From: CAYRNR01 sp964425605
GTDB taxonomy: Bacteria > Myxococcota_A > UBA796 > UBA9615 > CAYRNR01
Length of the DNA stretch: 64,000 bases
Direction of reading: 5' to 3'
NCBI GenBank assembly: GCA_964425605.1
Contig: CAYRNR010000021.1
Span: 10,716 to 74,715 of the forward strand
The notes beneath the pieces are model-generated. The model saw nothing but the letters and a program-made list of their open reading frames with translations. It was not told the origin of the DNA and searched no databases. Shown piece after piece: positions 16,629-24,732 of the stretch (position 1 is its first letter; each line of letters begins with the position of its first letter). The position numbers and the translations under genes are program-made.

Positions 16629-17795
16629 GTGAACACCGATATGACTCGCAACGCACTGGCCCTGCTCCTGGTCTGCCTGACCGCCCTGTGGTTCGCCGGC
16701 TGCGACGGCTCCGACGACGACGACTCCACCGTGGGGGACGACGACGACGCCACCGCCGGGGACGACGACGACACCACCGCCGGGGACGACGACGACAGCG
16801 CCGGACCCGTCGACGGCGACGGCGACGGCGACGTGTTCGGCGAGGACTGCAACGACGGCGACGCGTCGTTGAACCTCGCGGACGCGGACGGCGACGGCGC
16901 ATCGACGTGCGACGGCGACTGCGACGACGGCGATCCGGCCCTCAACCTCGACGACGCGGACTCGGACGGCGCCACCACCTGCGACCAGGACTGCGACGAC
17001 TCCGACGGCGCGAACTCTCCGTTCTTCGCCGAGGCCTGCGACGGCGCGGACAACGACTGCGACGGCGCGGCCGAGGAATCCGGCGACGGCACGTGCGGCT
17101 TGTTGTGGATCCTCGAGGAGGGCAGCAGCACGTTCACGACCGAGGACATGATCGCGCCGGGCGACGCCCACGCCCCCACCGATCCCATCGAGGCCGCGTT
17201 CGCCATCGAGGAGGCGGGCAAGATCTGGGTGGTCACCAACTACACCTACAACGTCATGGACATGAACACCCTGGCGTGGGTCGATTCGGGCGACCGGGAC
17301 ACCGTCTTCGGTCTCGACCCGGTCCACTCGATCTTCGCGATGACCGCGACGCCGTCGTGGTACACCGGCGAGGACGGCGCGACCGTCGTGCTGTACGTCA
17401 CCGGGAACCGGCACACCTACGCCTACGACCTGGACACCGACGACATCACCATGCTCACGTCCGAGGGCTACGACGGCGCCTGGGACAACTACTGGGCCCC
17501 GGCCCACACCCACATCCGCGCCGCCTGGGTGGACACCGAGAACGCCCGCGGCTGGGCCGCGGAGGGCAACCCAGCCGACATCTGCGGCGCTCCCTCGACC
17601 CAGATGGCCGCCTACCTGGCCGTGATGTCCCTCGACGGCGTGGTGCACCTGTACGACGAGGAGTGGTGCAACGACTTCGTGGCCGTGCCCGCGGGCTCCG
17701 ACTTCGGCTTCTTCACCTATGCCAACGCGCCCGGCCCCACCGAGGTCGAGGCCATCGCCTGGACCGGCACCGACCTGATCATCTTCGACTACTGA
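16629..17795 (+). CDS. Asp-linker lipoprotein with MopE-like repeats and WD-like C-terminal domain
   Basis: GTG 16629 follows GAGGGAGG; 388 residues. The lipobox is FAGC (Cys 25). An 8-residue repeat linker follows (GDDDDATA, GDDDDTTA, GDDDDSAG; residues 29-58). Residues 63-155 carry three MopE-like units (DCNDGDASLN, DGDCDDGDPALN, DQDCDDSDGANS) ending GADNDCDG. The 230-residue C-terminal domain (KIWVVTNYTYNVMDMN, DPVHSIFAMTA, VEAIAWTGTDLIIFD) looks propeller-like but was not identified. A TACAAT -10-like box lies at 16597-16602. The 3' end overlaps the convergent lnt gene by 7 bases. Confidence 0.78.
   Translation: MNTDMTRNALALLLVCLTALWFAGCDGSDDDDSTVGDDDDATAGDDDDTTAGDDDDSAGPVDGDGDGDVFGEDCNDGDASLNLADADGDGASTCDGDCDDGDPALNLDDADSDGATTCDQDCDDSDGANSPFFAEACDGADNDCDGAAEESGDGTCGLLWILEEGSSTFTTEDMIAPGDAHAPTDPIEAAFAIEEAGKIWVVTNYTYNVMDMNTLAWVDSGDRDTVFGLDPVHSIFAMTATPSWYTGEDGATVVLYVTGNRHTYAYDLDTDDITMLTSEGYDGAWDNYWAPAHTHIRAAWVDTENARGWAAEGNPADICGAPSTQMAAYLAVMSLDGVVHLYDEEWCNDFVAVPAGSDFGFFTYANAPGPTEVEAIAWTGTDLIIFDY
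16713..16802 (+). repeat. In-frame Asp repeat tract (24-base unit)
   Basis: A near-perfect 24-base unit encodes GDDDD plus three small residues, three to four times, with GAC as the Asp codon throughout. It is prone to slippage and likely variable in length among relatives. Confidence 0.8.
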
Positions 17796-19261
17796 GATCG
17801 CCGCGCGAGCACCGCGCAACCGAGCAACGTCAGGACACAGCACCCCGTGAACCACTCGCCGAATCGTGCGTAGGGGGTGGTGCCGGTGCGCAGGGGCAGG
17901 TCGGCGAGGACCACGCCGGGGCCCTCGGCGTGGTGATCGCGGCTGGCCAGGAGGCGGCCGCGCCGGTCGATGACGGCGCTGATGCCGTTGGTGGCGCCGC
18001 GCACGATGGCGAGGCCCGAGTCCACGGCGCGCAGGCGGGTGTTCTGGAGATGGAACTCCTGGACCTGTTTCCAGTCGTTGGTGGGGATGGCGAGGGCGGC
18101 CACGCCGAGGCGGCCATACGCGCGGCCGAGGTCCCGGAAGTTGTCGTCCTGGCAGATCAGCGCGCCGAGGCCGTGGCCGGCGGGGAGGCCGCCGCCGGGG
18201 TGTCCGCCCGGGAGCTGGACCAGGGTCCCGTCGCCCGCCTGGTAGTCCTCCATGCCGAGGATCAGGTGGGTCTTGCGGTACACGGCCGCGAGGTCTCCGC
18301 CGGGATCGAACAGGGCCGCCTCGTTGACGTCCTGCGCCGCGTCGAAGTAGCCGACCACGAGGGCCAGATCGCGCGACGAGGCGAGGGTGGAGGCCCGGGC
18401 GAGGAAGGCATCTCGCTCGCCGGCCTCCACGCGGAAGGCGGCCTCCGGAGCGACCACGAGCGCAGCGCCACCCTCGGCGGCCTCGTTCAGCAGGGGCGTC
18501 AGGACCCCGCTCAGCCGGTCGGGTGACGGACCGCCGCCCCACGGCGTCCCCAGCTGGTCGTAGGTCCACCCCACCGCGGCGACCCGCACCGAGGCCGTGT
18601 CCGGGCGAGAGGCGGCGTAGCCGGCCCAGCCGGCGCACACAAGCCAGGTCACCGCCACGGCGACGGCACCAGGGAGGATGCCCCGCGCGCTGCGCCGCGA
18701 CAGCGCCGCCGCGGCCAGGGCCTGGGGCAACGCCAGGGCGAAGACCACGCCGGCGACGCCCGTCAGCGACACCACCGCCACCGCGGGGGGCCAGGCGATC
18801 AGGCTGCGGCCGAAGCTCTGCGCCGTGCCGAACACCGGGACCAGCGTGAACGACAGGACCTCCACCACCGCGAACGCCGCGGCCACCGCCAGCGCGGTCG
18901 CCGACGGGCCGAGCCTCCGGGCGAGGGGCTGTACGATCAACCCGACCAGGGGCCAGAACAGGCCCAGCGAGATCACCAGGAACGCGGCGAACGCCAGGGG
19001 GAACTGCAGCACCGCCGCCGCGGTCAGGTTCTGCGCCATCCCCACCAGCGCTGTCGTGGCGATGGCCAGCGGCAACGACGTGCGGCGATCGAGCAGGACG
19101 ACGAGCGCGGGGATCAGCGCCACGGCCAGCAGCGGCCACAACGTCAGCGGCGGCCCTGCCAGCCCGAGCATCGCCCCCGAGAACGCCGCCGCCACCGCGG
19201 CCATCAGCCAGCACCGGCCGCCGCCGCGTTTCGATCGGTCTTCGGAACTGTTCTGGTCCAC
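17789..19261 (-). CDS. lnt: Apolipoprotein N-acyltransferase-like (nitrilase superfamily)
   Basis: The 490-residue protein has six to seven membrane helices over residues 20-210, then a carbon-nitrogen hydrolase domain. The expected triad is present: Glu273 (VVAPEAAF), Lys330 (AVYRKTHLILG) and Cys370 (LGALICQDDNF). Lnt adds the third acyl chain to lipoprotein N-termini in the inner membrane, fitting a window full of lipoproteins. GTG 19261 was chosen because GGGAGG lies 12 bases upstream; ATG 19294 and ATG 19203 are alternatives. The terminal membrane helix (TGCCVLTLLGCAVLARR) is also family-like. Confidence 0.85.
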   Translation of the reverse strand: MDQNSSEDRSKRGGGRCWLMAAVAAAFSGAMLGLAGPPLTLWPLLAVALIPALVVLLDRRTSLPLAIATTALVGMAQNLTAAAVLQFPLAFAAFLVISLGLFWPLVGLIVQPLARRLGPSATALAVAAAFAVVEVLSFTLVPVFGTAQSFGRSLIAWPPAVAVVSLTGVAGVVFALALPQALAAAALSRRSARGILPGAVAVAVTWLVCAGWAGYAASRPDTASVRVAAVGWTYDQLGTPWGGGPSPDRLSGVLTPLLNEAAEGGAALVVAPEAAFRVEAGERDAFLARASTLASSRDLALVVGYFDAAQDVNEAALFDPGGDLAAVYRKTHLILGMEDYQAGDGTLVQLPGGHPGGGLPAGHGLGALICQDDNFRDLGRAYGRLGVAALAIPTNDWKQVQEFHLQNTRLRAVDSGLAIVRGATNGISAVIDRRGRLLASRDHHAEGPGVVLADLPLRTGTTPYARFGEWFTGCCVLTLLGCAVLARRSQ

Positions 19262-19330
19262 GTCGTGAAGTACCCTCCCACGCAACCTTCTCATGGGGTA
19301 GTCTATTCCGCAGACAAAACGGAGGTCGCG

Positions 19331-20263
19331 ATGAGAATCACGTTGCTGAGCCTGCTGTGCCTGTTGACGGCCATCTGCCTGACCTGCGCCGGGTGCCCCG
19401 CGGGCGACGACACCGACGACGACACCACCGCCGACGACGACGCCACGTCGGACGACGACTCCTCGGCCGACGACGACGACGACGACGACGTGGGCGACGA
19501 CGACGACACCTTCACCCCCGACGAGACGGCGGGCGAGGTCCTCGTCGAGGTCAACGAGTTCAACAACGGCGGCGGCGGCATGGTCAGCACCGGACGCCTG
19601 TACGCCCAGTTCAACAACGTCATCACGCCCGCCACCGGTGGCGTCGAGTACAACGTGCCCACGGCCATGGACGAGTGCGCCGTCACCCTGTACACCCTCG
19701 ACGACATCAACACCGAGGTCCCCGCGGAGATCGAGTACCTCTCCGGCGGCACGCTGACCATCGCCAGCCCCGGCGGGACCTACGCCCTCGAGCCCATCTC
19801 CGCCGGCACCATGACCTTCTACCAGCAGGCCGGCCTGACCCCCGGCACCGACATGCCCTTCTCCACCTTCTACAGCGCGCGCCTCGACGGAGACGCCTTC
19901 CCGGCCTTCAACTTCCAGGAGTCCCTGGAGATGCCCCCCGAGTTCCACCTCACCAACCCCACCCCCGCCCAGACCGTCGTCCTCACCGGCGACTACAACA
20001 TCCAGTGGACCGGCGGCGGCAACCACGACGCCACCTGGATCACCGCCGTCGTCAACGACGTCCAGGAGTACGGCCAGGTCCAGTGCAAGGTCACCAACGA
20101 CGGCGAGTTCGCCATCCCCGCCGACGCCCTCTCCCAGCTCCCCACCGGCGCCGGCATCCTCACCGTGGCCCACCACGACGACTCGTACTTCGAGACCGAC
20201 GACGGCCGCTGGGTCAAGCTCCGCGGCGGCTACAGCCTGGACGTCAACGCCTCCACCCCCTGA
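19331..20263 (+). CDS. Asp-linker lipoprotein, Ig-like domains
   Basis: The 310-residue protein follows GGAGG and starts with a lipoprotein signal ending CAGC. Residues 26-59 are almost pure Asp/Thr/Ser/Ala (DDDSSADDDDDDDVGDDDD). Two beta-rich domains follow. The second (residues about 205-305, with TGDYNIQWTGGGNHDATWI and KLRGGYSLDV) resembles an Ig-like fold. It is divergent from lnt. It belongs to the same architecture group as the genes at 16629 and 62362: lipobox, Asp linker, unique outer domain. Confidence 0.75.
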   Translation: MRITLLSLLCLLTAICLTCAGCPAGDDTDDDTTADDDATSDDDSSADDDDDDDVGDDDDTFTPDETAGEVLVEVNEFNNGGGGMVSTGRLYAQFNNVITPATGGVEYNVPTAMDECAVTLYTLDDINTEVPAEIEYLSGGTLTIASPGGTYALEPISAGTMTFYQQAGLTPGTDMPFSTFYSARLDGDAFPAFNFQESLEMPPEFHLTNPTPAQTVVLTGDYNIQWTGGGNHDATWITAVVNDVQEYGQVQCKVTNDGEFAIPADALSQLPTGAGILTVAHHDDSYFETDDGRWVKLRGGYSLDVNASTP

Positions 20264-20282
20264 CGCCCCCGAACCGCACCTC

Positions 20283-20723
20283 GTGTCGCACGAAATCACC
20301 ATCTACGGCGCGATCTTCGGATCACCCGGGCCCGTCGACAGCTTCTACTGGCTCTACGTCAAGAACCGCGAGGCGTTGGGCTATCTCCCCGCCCGCGACT
20401 CCTGGCCACCGCTGGAGCGCACCTTCTGCACCATCCCCATGAACGCCGGCAAGCCCGGCTTCCACCGCACGCAGATGATCCACTTCGGGCTGTCGTTCAA
20501 GAACTTCGAGGATGGGTGGTCCACCTGGCTCCAGAAGTTCGAGTCGTTGTTGCGCGAGCTCTACTGGACGCAGGTGAGGCTTCATCTCGATTCCGAGCTG
20601 TACGGTCACTTCGACTACTGCTGGGATGCGACACCGGCGGCGCTGGAGGGATTTCGTGCGTCGCCGCCACAGCCGGTGCGGGAGTGGGAGTTCAGTGGGG
20701 GGCCGAGGGAGTTCGAGGGGTAG
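20283..20723 (+). CDS. Hypothetical protein
   Basis: The 146-residue frame opens at GTG 20283, 19 bases after the Asp-linker lipoprotein stop. It contains an aromatic-rich region (DSFYWLYVKN, ELYWTQVRLHLDSELYGHFDYCWD). No signal peptide, membrane segment or known motif was seen, and there is no clear ribosome site. Codon use is like its neighbours, which supports a real gene. It may be co-transcribed with the lipoprotein gene. Confidence 0.55.
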   Translation: MSHEITIYGAIFGSPGPVDSFYWLYVKNREALGYLPARDSWPPLERTFCTIPMNAGKPGFHRTQMIHFGLSFKNFEDGWSTWLQKFESLLRELYWTQVRLHLDSELYGHFDYCWDATPAALEGFRASPPQPVREWEFSGGPREFEG

Positions 20724-20789
20724 GGGGTGGTGGAAGAAACGTCCCTTTTGTTGTCGCTCCTGGATGGAGCTGGTCACGCTGCGCAGGGT

Positions 20790-21761
20790 CTACCGCCGGC
20801 GGAGCCCCAGCAGTCCAACGAGCGGCAGCAGGAAGCCGAACGTCAAGCCCCCGCCGCGACCGTCGCAGCTGGGCCCGCAACCGGCCATGCTGGCGTCTTC
20901 CTGGGCCGCGTCGTCGTCGTCGGGGCTCGCCGCGTCGTCGTCGTCCCAGTAGGTGTCGTCGTCGTCACCTACCGCGTCGTCGTCGTCGCCGGCCGAATCG
21001 TCGTCGTCATCGCCGGACGAGTCGTCGTCGTCGCCGGCCGAGTCGTCGTCGTCGCCGGCCGAGTCGTCGTCGTCGCCGGGCTGGGAGCCGTGGAGGAGGT
21101 AGTCGACCGCGTTGGCGGCCAGGAGGTCCGTCCCGGGCTCGTACCCGCTGGTCTCGAACGTCAGCGAGGTGACGAATGCGGCGCCTGCGCCGGTCTCGGC
21201 GAGGTAGCTGGTGGGCCGGGAGTCGCCGTCCGCGGTCAACGGCAGGGCGTGCCCGATGGACTCGTACACGCCGTGACTGACGGGCTGACCGGTCAGCGTC
21301 GCAGCGAGGCCGTCCATGATGGGGTGGGTCGGCGCGACATTGGTGGCCTCGTCCGCCGCGTACGAGGCGCCGTGCTGCTGCGTGGCGCCATGGGGCAGCG
21401 TGGTGATGGCGGGCTCGTTCAGGTCCGTCGCGGTCACGACGATCAGGTCACCCCCTGTGGCCAGGAAATCCTCGAGACGCCCGGCAGCGGCGTCCACCTG
21501 CAGGTTGAATCCCGCCGCCTGGTAGCCGGAGACGACCACGAGGTCGTATCCCTCCAACGGCACGGTCGCGAGCTGCGATCCTGCCGTGCTCACCCAGGCC
21601 ACGCCGGCCTCGTCGAGCACGTCGGTCCAGAAGGGCTGACCCAGGGGAGCCTCGTCCTGGACGACCAGGGCGAGCTGGGCGGAGGCCGAACGGCAGGCCA
21701 GGACGGCCGCCACAGCGAGGACCATCGCGGCGAACCGTCCGCATGTCACGGTGTGCCTCAC
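20790..21761 (-). CDS. GATase/ThuA-like exported protein with Asp linker and MYXO-CTERM-like tail
   Basis: The 323-residue protein has an N-terminal signal peptide (cleavage near ASAQ) and an alpha/beta domain (residues 28-225). That domain recalls class-I glutamine amidotransferase-like or ThuA-like folds: YDLVVVSGYQAAG, LEDFLATGGDLIVV, HPIMDGLAATL, LAANAVDYLLHG. No catalytic Cys-His-Glu is evident, so it is probably non-enzymatic. Residues 229-282 are tetra-Asp repeats. The end is MAGCGPSCDG, a hydrophobic helix (LTFGFLLPLVGLLGL) and RRR, as in MYXO-CTERM sorting signals. GTG 21761 overlaps the caspase stop by four bases. It is the last gene of the ECF/caspase operon. Confidence 0.77.
   Translation of the reverse strand: MRHTVTCGRFAAMVLAVAAVLACRSASAQLALVVQDEAPLGQPFWTDVLDEAGVAWVSTAGSQLATVPLEGYDLVVVSGYQAAGFNLQVDAAAGRLEDFLATGGDLIVVTATDLNEPAITTLPHGATQQHGASYAADEATNVAPTHPIMDGLAATLTGQPVSHGVYESIGHALPLTADGDSRPTSYLAETGAGAAFVTSLTFETSGYEPGTDLLAANAVDYLLHGSQPGDDDDSAGDDDDSAGDDDDSSGDDDDDSAGDDDDAVGDDDDTYWDDDDAASPDDDDAAQEDASMAGCGPSCDGRGGGLTFGFLLPLVGLLGLRRR
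20916..21077 (-). repeat. In-frame Asp repeat tract before the C-terminal anchor
   Basis: Minus-strand 21-base units encode GDDDDSA and variants, about seven copies (residues 229-282). The tract sits between the exported domain and the C-terminal membrane anchor. Confidence 0.8.
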
Positions 21762-23458
21762 AGTCCCACCTCCACGCCCGCGCTGAACCCGCCGAAGAAT
21801 CGTGCGGCGACTGGATCGCTGCTCTCCAGTGCCAGCGGCGTGACCTGGACCACGGCCCCGAACACCAGCGAGACCCGGTCGGTCAGAACATAGCCCACCT
21901 TCAGCTGCGGCCCCATGCTGATGAACAGCCAGCCCGACTCCAGCGACGCTGCGGGTTGGTACGACGAGTCGTTCAGCCGATCCACCGGCAGCAAGGTCGC
22001 GCGGAACTGGGCGCCGACGCGAAGACGCAGCCGTCGCAGGTCGCGGCCCCAGCCCACCTCGGGCCCGAGCCAGAACACGGTCCGGGTGTCCGGCAGGGTG
22101 TCCGTCTCCGCGCCCCGCGCCGGCGAGAAGCCCACCCCGAGCACCCCACCGATGTACAGCCCGCGCGCCGGGGGCGCGCCCCTGCGGGTGGCGGACCAGA
22201 CCTCGACGGCCATCATGCCGTCTCCCCAGAGGGGCCGCCAGGCCTGCGTCGCGCCGCCGAGGTATCCCAGGTACGCGCCGAGCTGGCGGCGGTCCTCCCG
22301 CACGAGCGCGCGCAGCTCCTCCAGTGGCACCGACTGCCCTGCTCCGACCGTGGTGCTGCCCTCGAACACCACGGCTCCGGCAGCGTCACGCACCACGAAG
22401 CGGTGCCGGCCGGGCTCCAGGGCCACCGTGCCCGGGAACAGGCCCTTGTCGCGGCCGTCCACCTCGATCGTCGCCCCGCGGTACGGATGGTCGCCGGGCA
22501 GGTAGGCGTACACCAGGGCCAGATCGCTGTCCCGGCGCTGATCGGGCCGGCCGGAGAGCACCACGTCGTGCACACCCACGACCCGGAACGCCGCCTCGGG
22601 CAGCTGCACACCCTGGGTGCGCTCGTACACCTGTCCGCGCGCCCAGTCGTGCGCCTCGTACGCGGTGACCAGGCCGTCGCCGTTGACGTCCGCAGCCCGC
22701 GTCTCCCACGACAGGGCTTGCAGCAGGAACCACGTGTAGGTGCCGTGGCCCAGCTCGTCGTCCTCGCGCGCTGGCCGCCCCAGGGTGGTGGCGAAGAGCA
22801 GCGCCTCCCCCGATCCCAGCCCATCCAGGTCGGTGAACGGCGTGTCCGCGGTCAGCTGCGCCGAGGCCTCGGCCAGGGAGGGACCCACCGCGGACTTGCC
22901 CTCGCCGTTGAAGCACGCGTCGATGATCAGCGCCTTGCGCCGCGCGGGCATGGACGAGAAGAAGCGACGCAGCGCCTCGAGATCCAGCGCCGAGGTCTCC
23001 AGGTCGCCGGTGCGGCTGTCGTGGACCAGCAGGAACGGCGAGAGGTCGCCGGGATCGCGCCTCACCAGGGTTCCGTGGCCGGAGAAGTACACCACGACGA
23101 CGTCCTCGCGCCGCGCCAACGTACCCAGCACCTTGAGCTCGGCGAGGATTCGATCGCGGGTGTTCTCCCCCGGTTCGGTGAGGCGGATCACATGGTCGAA
23201 GCCGCCCCCGGTGGGCGACGCGAGCTGGTCGGCGATGGCGTGGGCGTCGTCTGCGGCGTGCCGCAGAGGAGGGATGGCCGGATCCAGGTAGCCGTCGATC
23301 CCCACGACGAGGGCGATGCGGCGCGGGGCCAGCACGGCGGACAGCTCGTCTGCCGTGTTGCGCGAGGGCTGCATGCCCGCCTCTCGCGCCCCCGCTCCCG
23401 TGGGCGCGATCACGACCAGCGCGGCGACGAGCGCCGCGATCCGGGGGCCTACTGCCAA
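21758..23458 (-). CDS. Exported caspase-like (peptidase C14) protein with EF-hand, PEGA and possible beta-barrel segments
   Basis: The 566-residue protein starts at TTG 23458, overlapping the upstream gene by 10 bases; this start supplies the signal peptide (residues 1-25). The caspase fold covers residues about 45-300. The catalytic His128 is in YFSGHGT and the catalytic Cys182 in IIDACFNG. An EF-hand-like loop DVNGDGLVTAYE (257-268) suggests Ca2+ dependence. Residues 325-372 resemble a PEGA domain (YRGATIEVDGRDKGLFPG, VALEPGRHRFVVRD). Residues about 395-566 have alternating strands and end GFSAGVEVGL, consistent with an outer-membrane barrel. A protease exported or held at the outer membrane is inferred. 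Confidence 0.85.
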   Translation of the reverse strand: MAVGPRIAALVAALVVIAPTGAGAREAGMQPSRNTADELSAVLAPRRIALVVGIDGYLDPAIPPLRHAADDAHAIADQLASPTGGGFDHVIRLTEPGENTRDRILAELKVLGTLARREDVVVVYFSGHGTLVRRDPGDLSPFLLVHDSRTGDLETSALDLEALRRFFSSMPARRKALIIDACFNGEGKSAVGPSLAEASAQLTADTPFTDLDGLGSGEALLFATTLGRPAREDDELGHGTYTWFLLQALSWETRAADVNGDGLVTAYEAHDWARGQVYERTQGVQLPEAAFRVVGVHDVVLSGRPDQRRDSDLALVYAYLPGDHPYRGATIEVDGRDKGLFPGTVALEPGRHRFVVRDAAGAVVFEGSTTVGAGQSVPLEELRALVREDRRQLGAYLGYLGGATQAWRPLWGDGMMAVEVWSATRRGAPPARGLYIGGVLGVGFSPARGAETDTLPDTRTVFWLGPEVGWGRDLRRLRLRVGAQFRATLLPVDRLNDSSYQPAASLESGWLFISMGPQLKVGYVLTDRVSLVFGAVVQVTPLALESSDPVAARFFGGFSAGVEVGL

Positions 23459-24039
23459 CGCACCTCCACCTGCTCCTCCGCCGTGGGCGCGGAGCAGTCG
23501 GCGTGTTCAGGATCCGCCAGGACGCGGTACACGCGCGTGCCCGGGCCGTGCTCGGTACCGAACGACAGGGGTACGTCCCCACCCGGCCAGTGATTCCCCG
23601 CGGACACGCGCCATCCCTCCTCGGCTCCAGGATAGATCCGCTTCCAGGCGCCGTCGCCTTGTTCGTCGAGGCACAGGAAGGCGTCGCGATCGGTCTGCAC
23701 CGTGAAGATGATCCGCTCGGAGGGCCCTACCGGCCGCACCGTCTCCGCATCCAGAGCGCCCTCCCCTTCGATGACGAAACCCAGGTCCAGGACCTCGCCC
23801 GCCGCCTCGTCCCCCCTCCAGCGCCCAGCGCCGATTTTATCCCCCGGCCCGCGGGTGGCCAGGTAGGCGATGGAGACTCCGACGCCGGCCACGACCAGGG
23901 CGGCCGCGATCCGCCAGACCGCGGGTACGCGCCGACGCCGCTGGTGAGCCGCGACCCGCGCGCGGATGGCCGGGCCCAGGTTCTCCACGGGCGGATCGTC
24001 CAGCGCATCGAAGGCGTTCTTCAGGGGGTCGTCAGGCAT
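23449..24039 (-). CDS. Membrane protein with DUF4384-like domain, putative anti-sigma factor
   Basis: The 196-residue protein starts at ATG 24039, overlapping the sigma gene by 8 bases. It has a short cytoplasmic N-terminus with basic RRRR, one membrane helix (residues about 44-64, IAAALVVAGVGVSIAYLA) and an outer domain. The outer domain contains RIIFTVQTDRDAFLCLDEQG and WKRIYPG, as in DUF4384 proteins, which often accompany caspases. Gene order and topology suggest an anti-sigma factor for the adjacent ECF sigma (inference); no zinc anti-sigma HxxxCxxC motif is seen. Confidence 0.72.
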   Translation of the reverse strand: MPDDPLKNAFDALDDPPVENLGPAIRARVAAHQRRRRVPAVWRIAAALVVAGVGVSIAYLATRGPGDKIGAGRWRGDEAAGEVLDLGFVIEGEGALDAETVRPVGPSERIIFTVQTDRDAFLCLDEQGDGAWKRIYPGAEEGWRVSAGNHWPGGDVPLSFGTEHGPGTRVYRVLADPEHADCSAPTAEEQVEVRWQ

Positions 24040-24589
24040 GGGTCGTCCCCTCCACCTCGAGGTGCTGGCGCAGGAGCCGGCGCGCATAGGTCAGCCGCGA
24101 CCGGACCTCCTGGGCGCTCAGCCCGAGGATCTCGCCCACCTCGGTGGAGTTGAGGCCGGATCGGTACGTCAGCAGGACGGCCGCGCGGTGGTGCTCGGGC
24201 AGCTCCGCCAGGCCCTGCTCCAGCCGCTGCGCCTGCTGCGCCGATGCCGCCTGGCTCTCGGGCCCCACAGGTGGGGTGGCGGGCTCGTGGCGCAGCGACT
24301 GAAGCGCGCGCCGCTGCACCGTCCGGCGGCGGCAGCTGTCGAGGCAGATGCGCCAGGCGATGGTGAACAGGTAGGAGCGGAACGAACCGGTGGGCTTCCA
24401 GCGGTACGCCGACTCCACCACTCGCACGAAGGTCTCCACGTGGATGTCCTCGGCCTCGTCCGGACGGGAGGTCACGCGCGCAGCAAAGCCCTTCACAGCC
24501 GGGCCGTAGCGTTCCACCAGCTGGTCGAACGCCGCCTCGTCGCCCTGCTGAAAACGACTCATCAGCTCTTCGTCAGTGCTGCCGACCAC
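24032..24589 (-). CDS. ECF-type RNA polymerase sigma factor
   Basis: The 185-residue protein has sigma region 2 (FDQLVERYGPAVKGFA, AEDIHVETFVRVVES, SFRSYLFTIAWRICLDSCRR) and sigma region 4 (LAELPEHHRAAVLLTY, GLNSTEVGEILGLSAQEVR, RLTYARRLLRQHLE). Region 3 is absent, as in extracytoplasmic-function sigma factors. GTG 24589 directly follows GGAGGATC. It is first in an overlapping four-gene operon with a membrane DUF4384-like protein, a caspase and a C-terminally anchored protein. It probably responds to an envelope signal. Confidence 0.93.
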   Translation of the reverse strand: MVGSTDEELMSRFQQGDEAAFDQLVERYGPAVKGFAARVTSRPDEAEDIHVETFVRVVESAYRWKPTGSFRSYLFTIAWRICLDSCRRRTVQRRALQSLRHEPATPPVGPESQAASAQQAQRLEQGLAELPEHHRAAVLLTYRSGLNSTEVGEILGLSAQEVRSRLTYARRLLRQHLEVEGTTHA

Positions 24590-24640
24590 GATCCTCCGCC
24601 CGTGGTGGGTATTTTCACCCCAAACGCACCGCCAGCCCCA

Positions 24641-24670
24641 GGTGGAGAAAGAAATTCTTTTTTCCCCACC
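24641..24670. repeat. Imperfect inverted repeat between the sigma operon and the VWA gene
   Basis: The arms GGTGGAGAAAGAA and TTTTTTCCCCACC pair with two mismatches around a 4-base centre. They lie in the 143-base divergent gap, 52 bases from the sigma-factor start. This could be an operator or a structured leader. No other regulatory signal in the gap was convincing. Confidence 0.45.
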
Positions 24671-24732
24671 TCGTCCGCCCCGCTCGTTGAGGGAACGGGT
24701 GCCGTCGTGGCACCGGAAAGGGGCCTGTCGTA

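Noticed and set aside
16443..19214. A 923-codon minus-strand open frame spanning an Asp-linker lipoprotein gene and lnt
   Set aside because: It lies in a shadow frame of lnt and antisense to the lipoprotein gene; no domain or start signal, and Arg/Gly-rich composition.
20916..21077. Regular repeats that might be read as a CRISPR-like array
   Set aside because: The units are contiguous 21-base codon repeats without spacers and are in frame within a coding region; the same holds for the other Asp tracts.
24690..24720. GGGAAC in the gap before the VIT/VWA gene as an ECF promoter
   Set aside because: No GTC element at the expected 16-17 base spacing; only a GTC at too short a distance.
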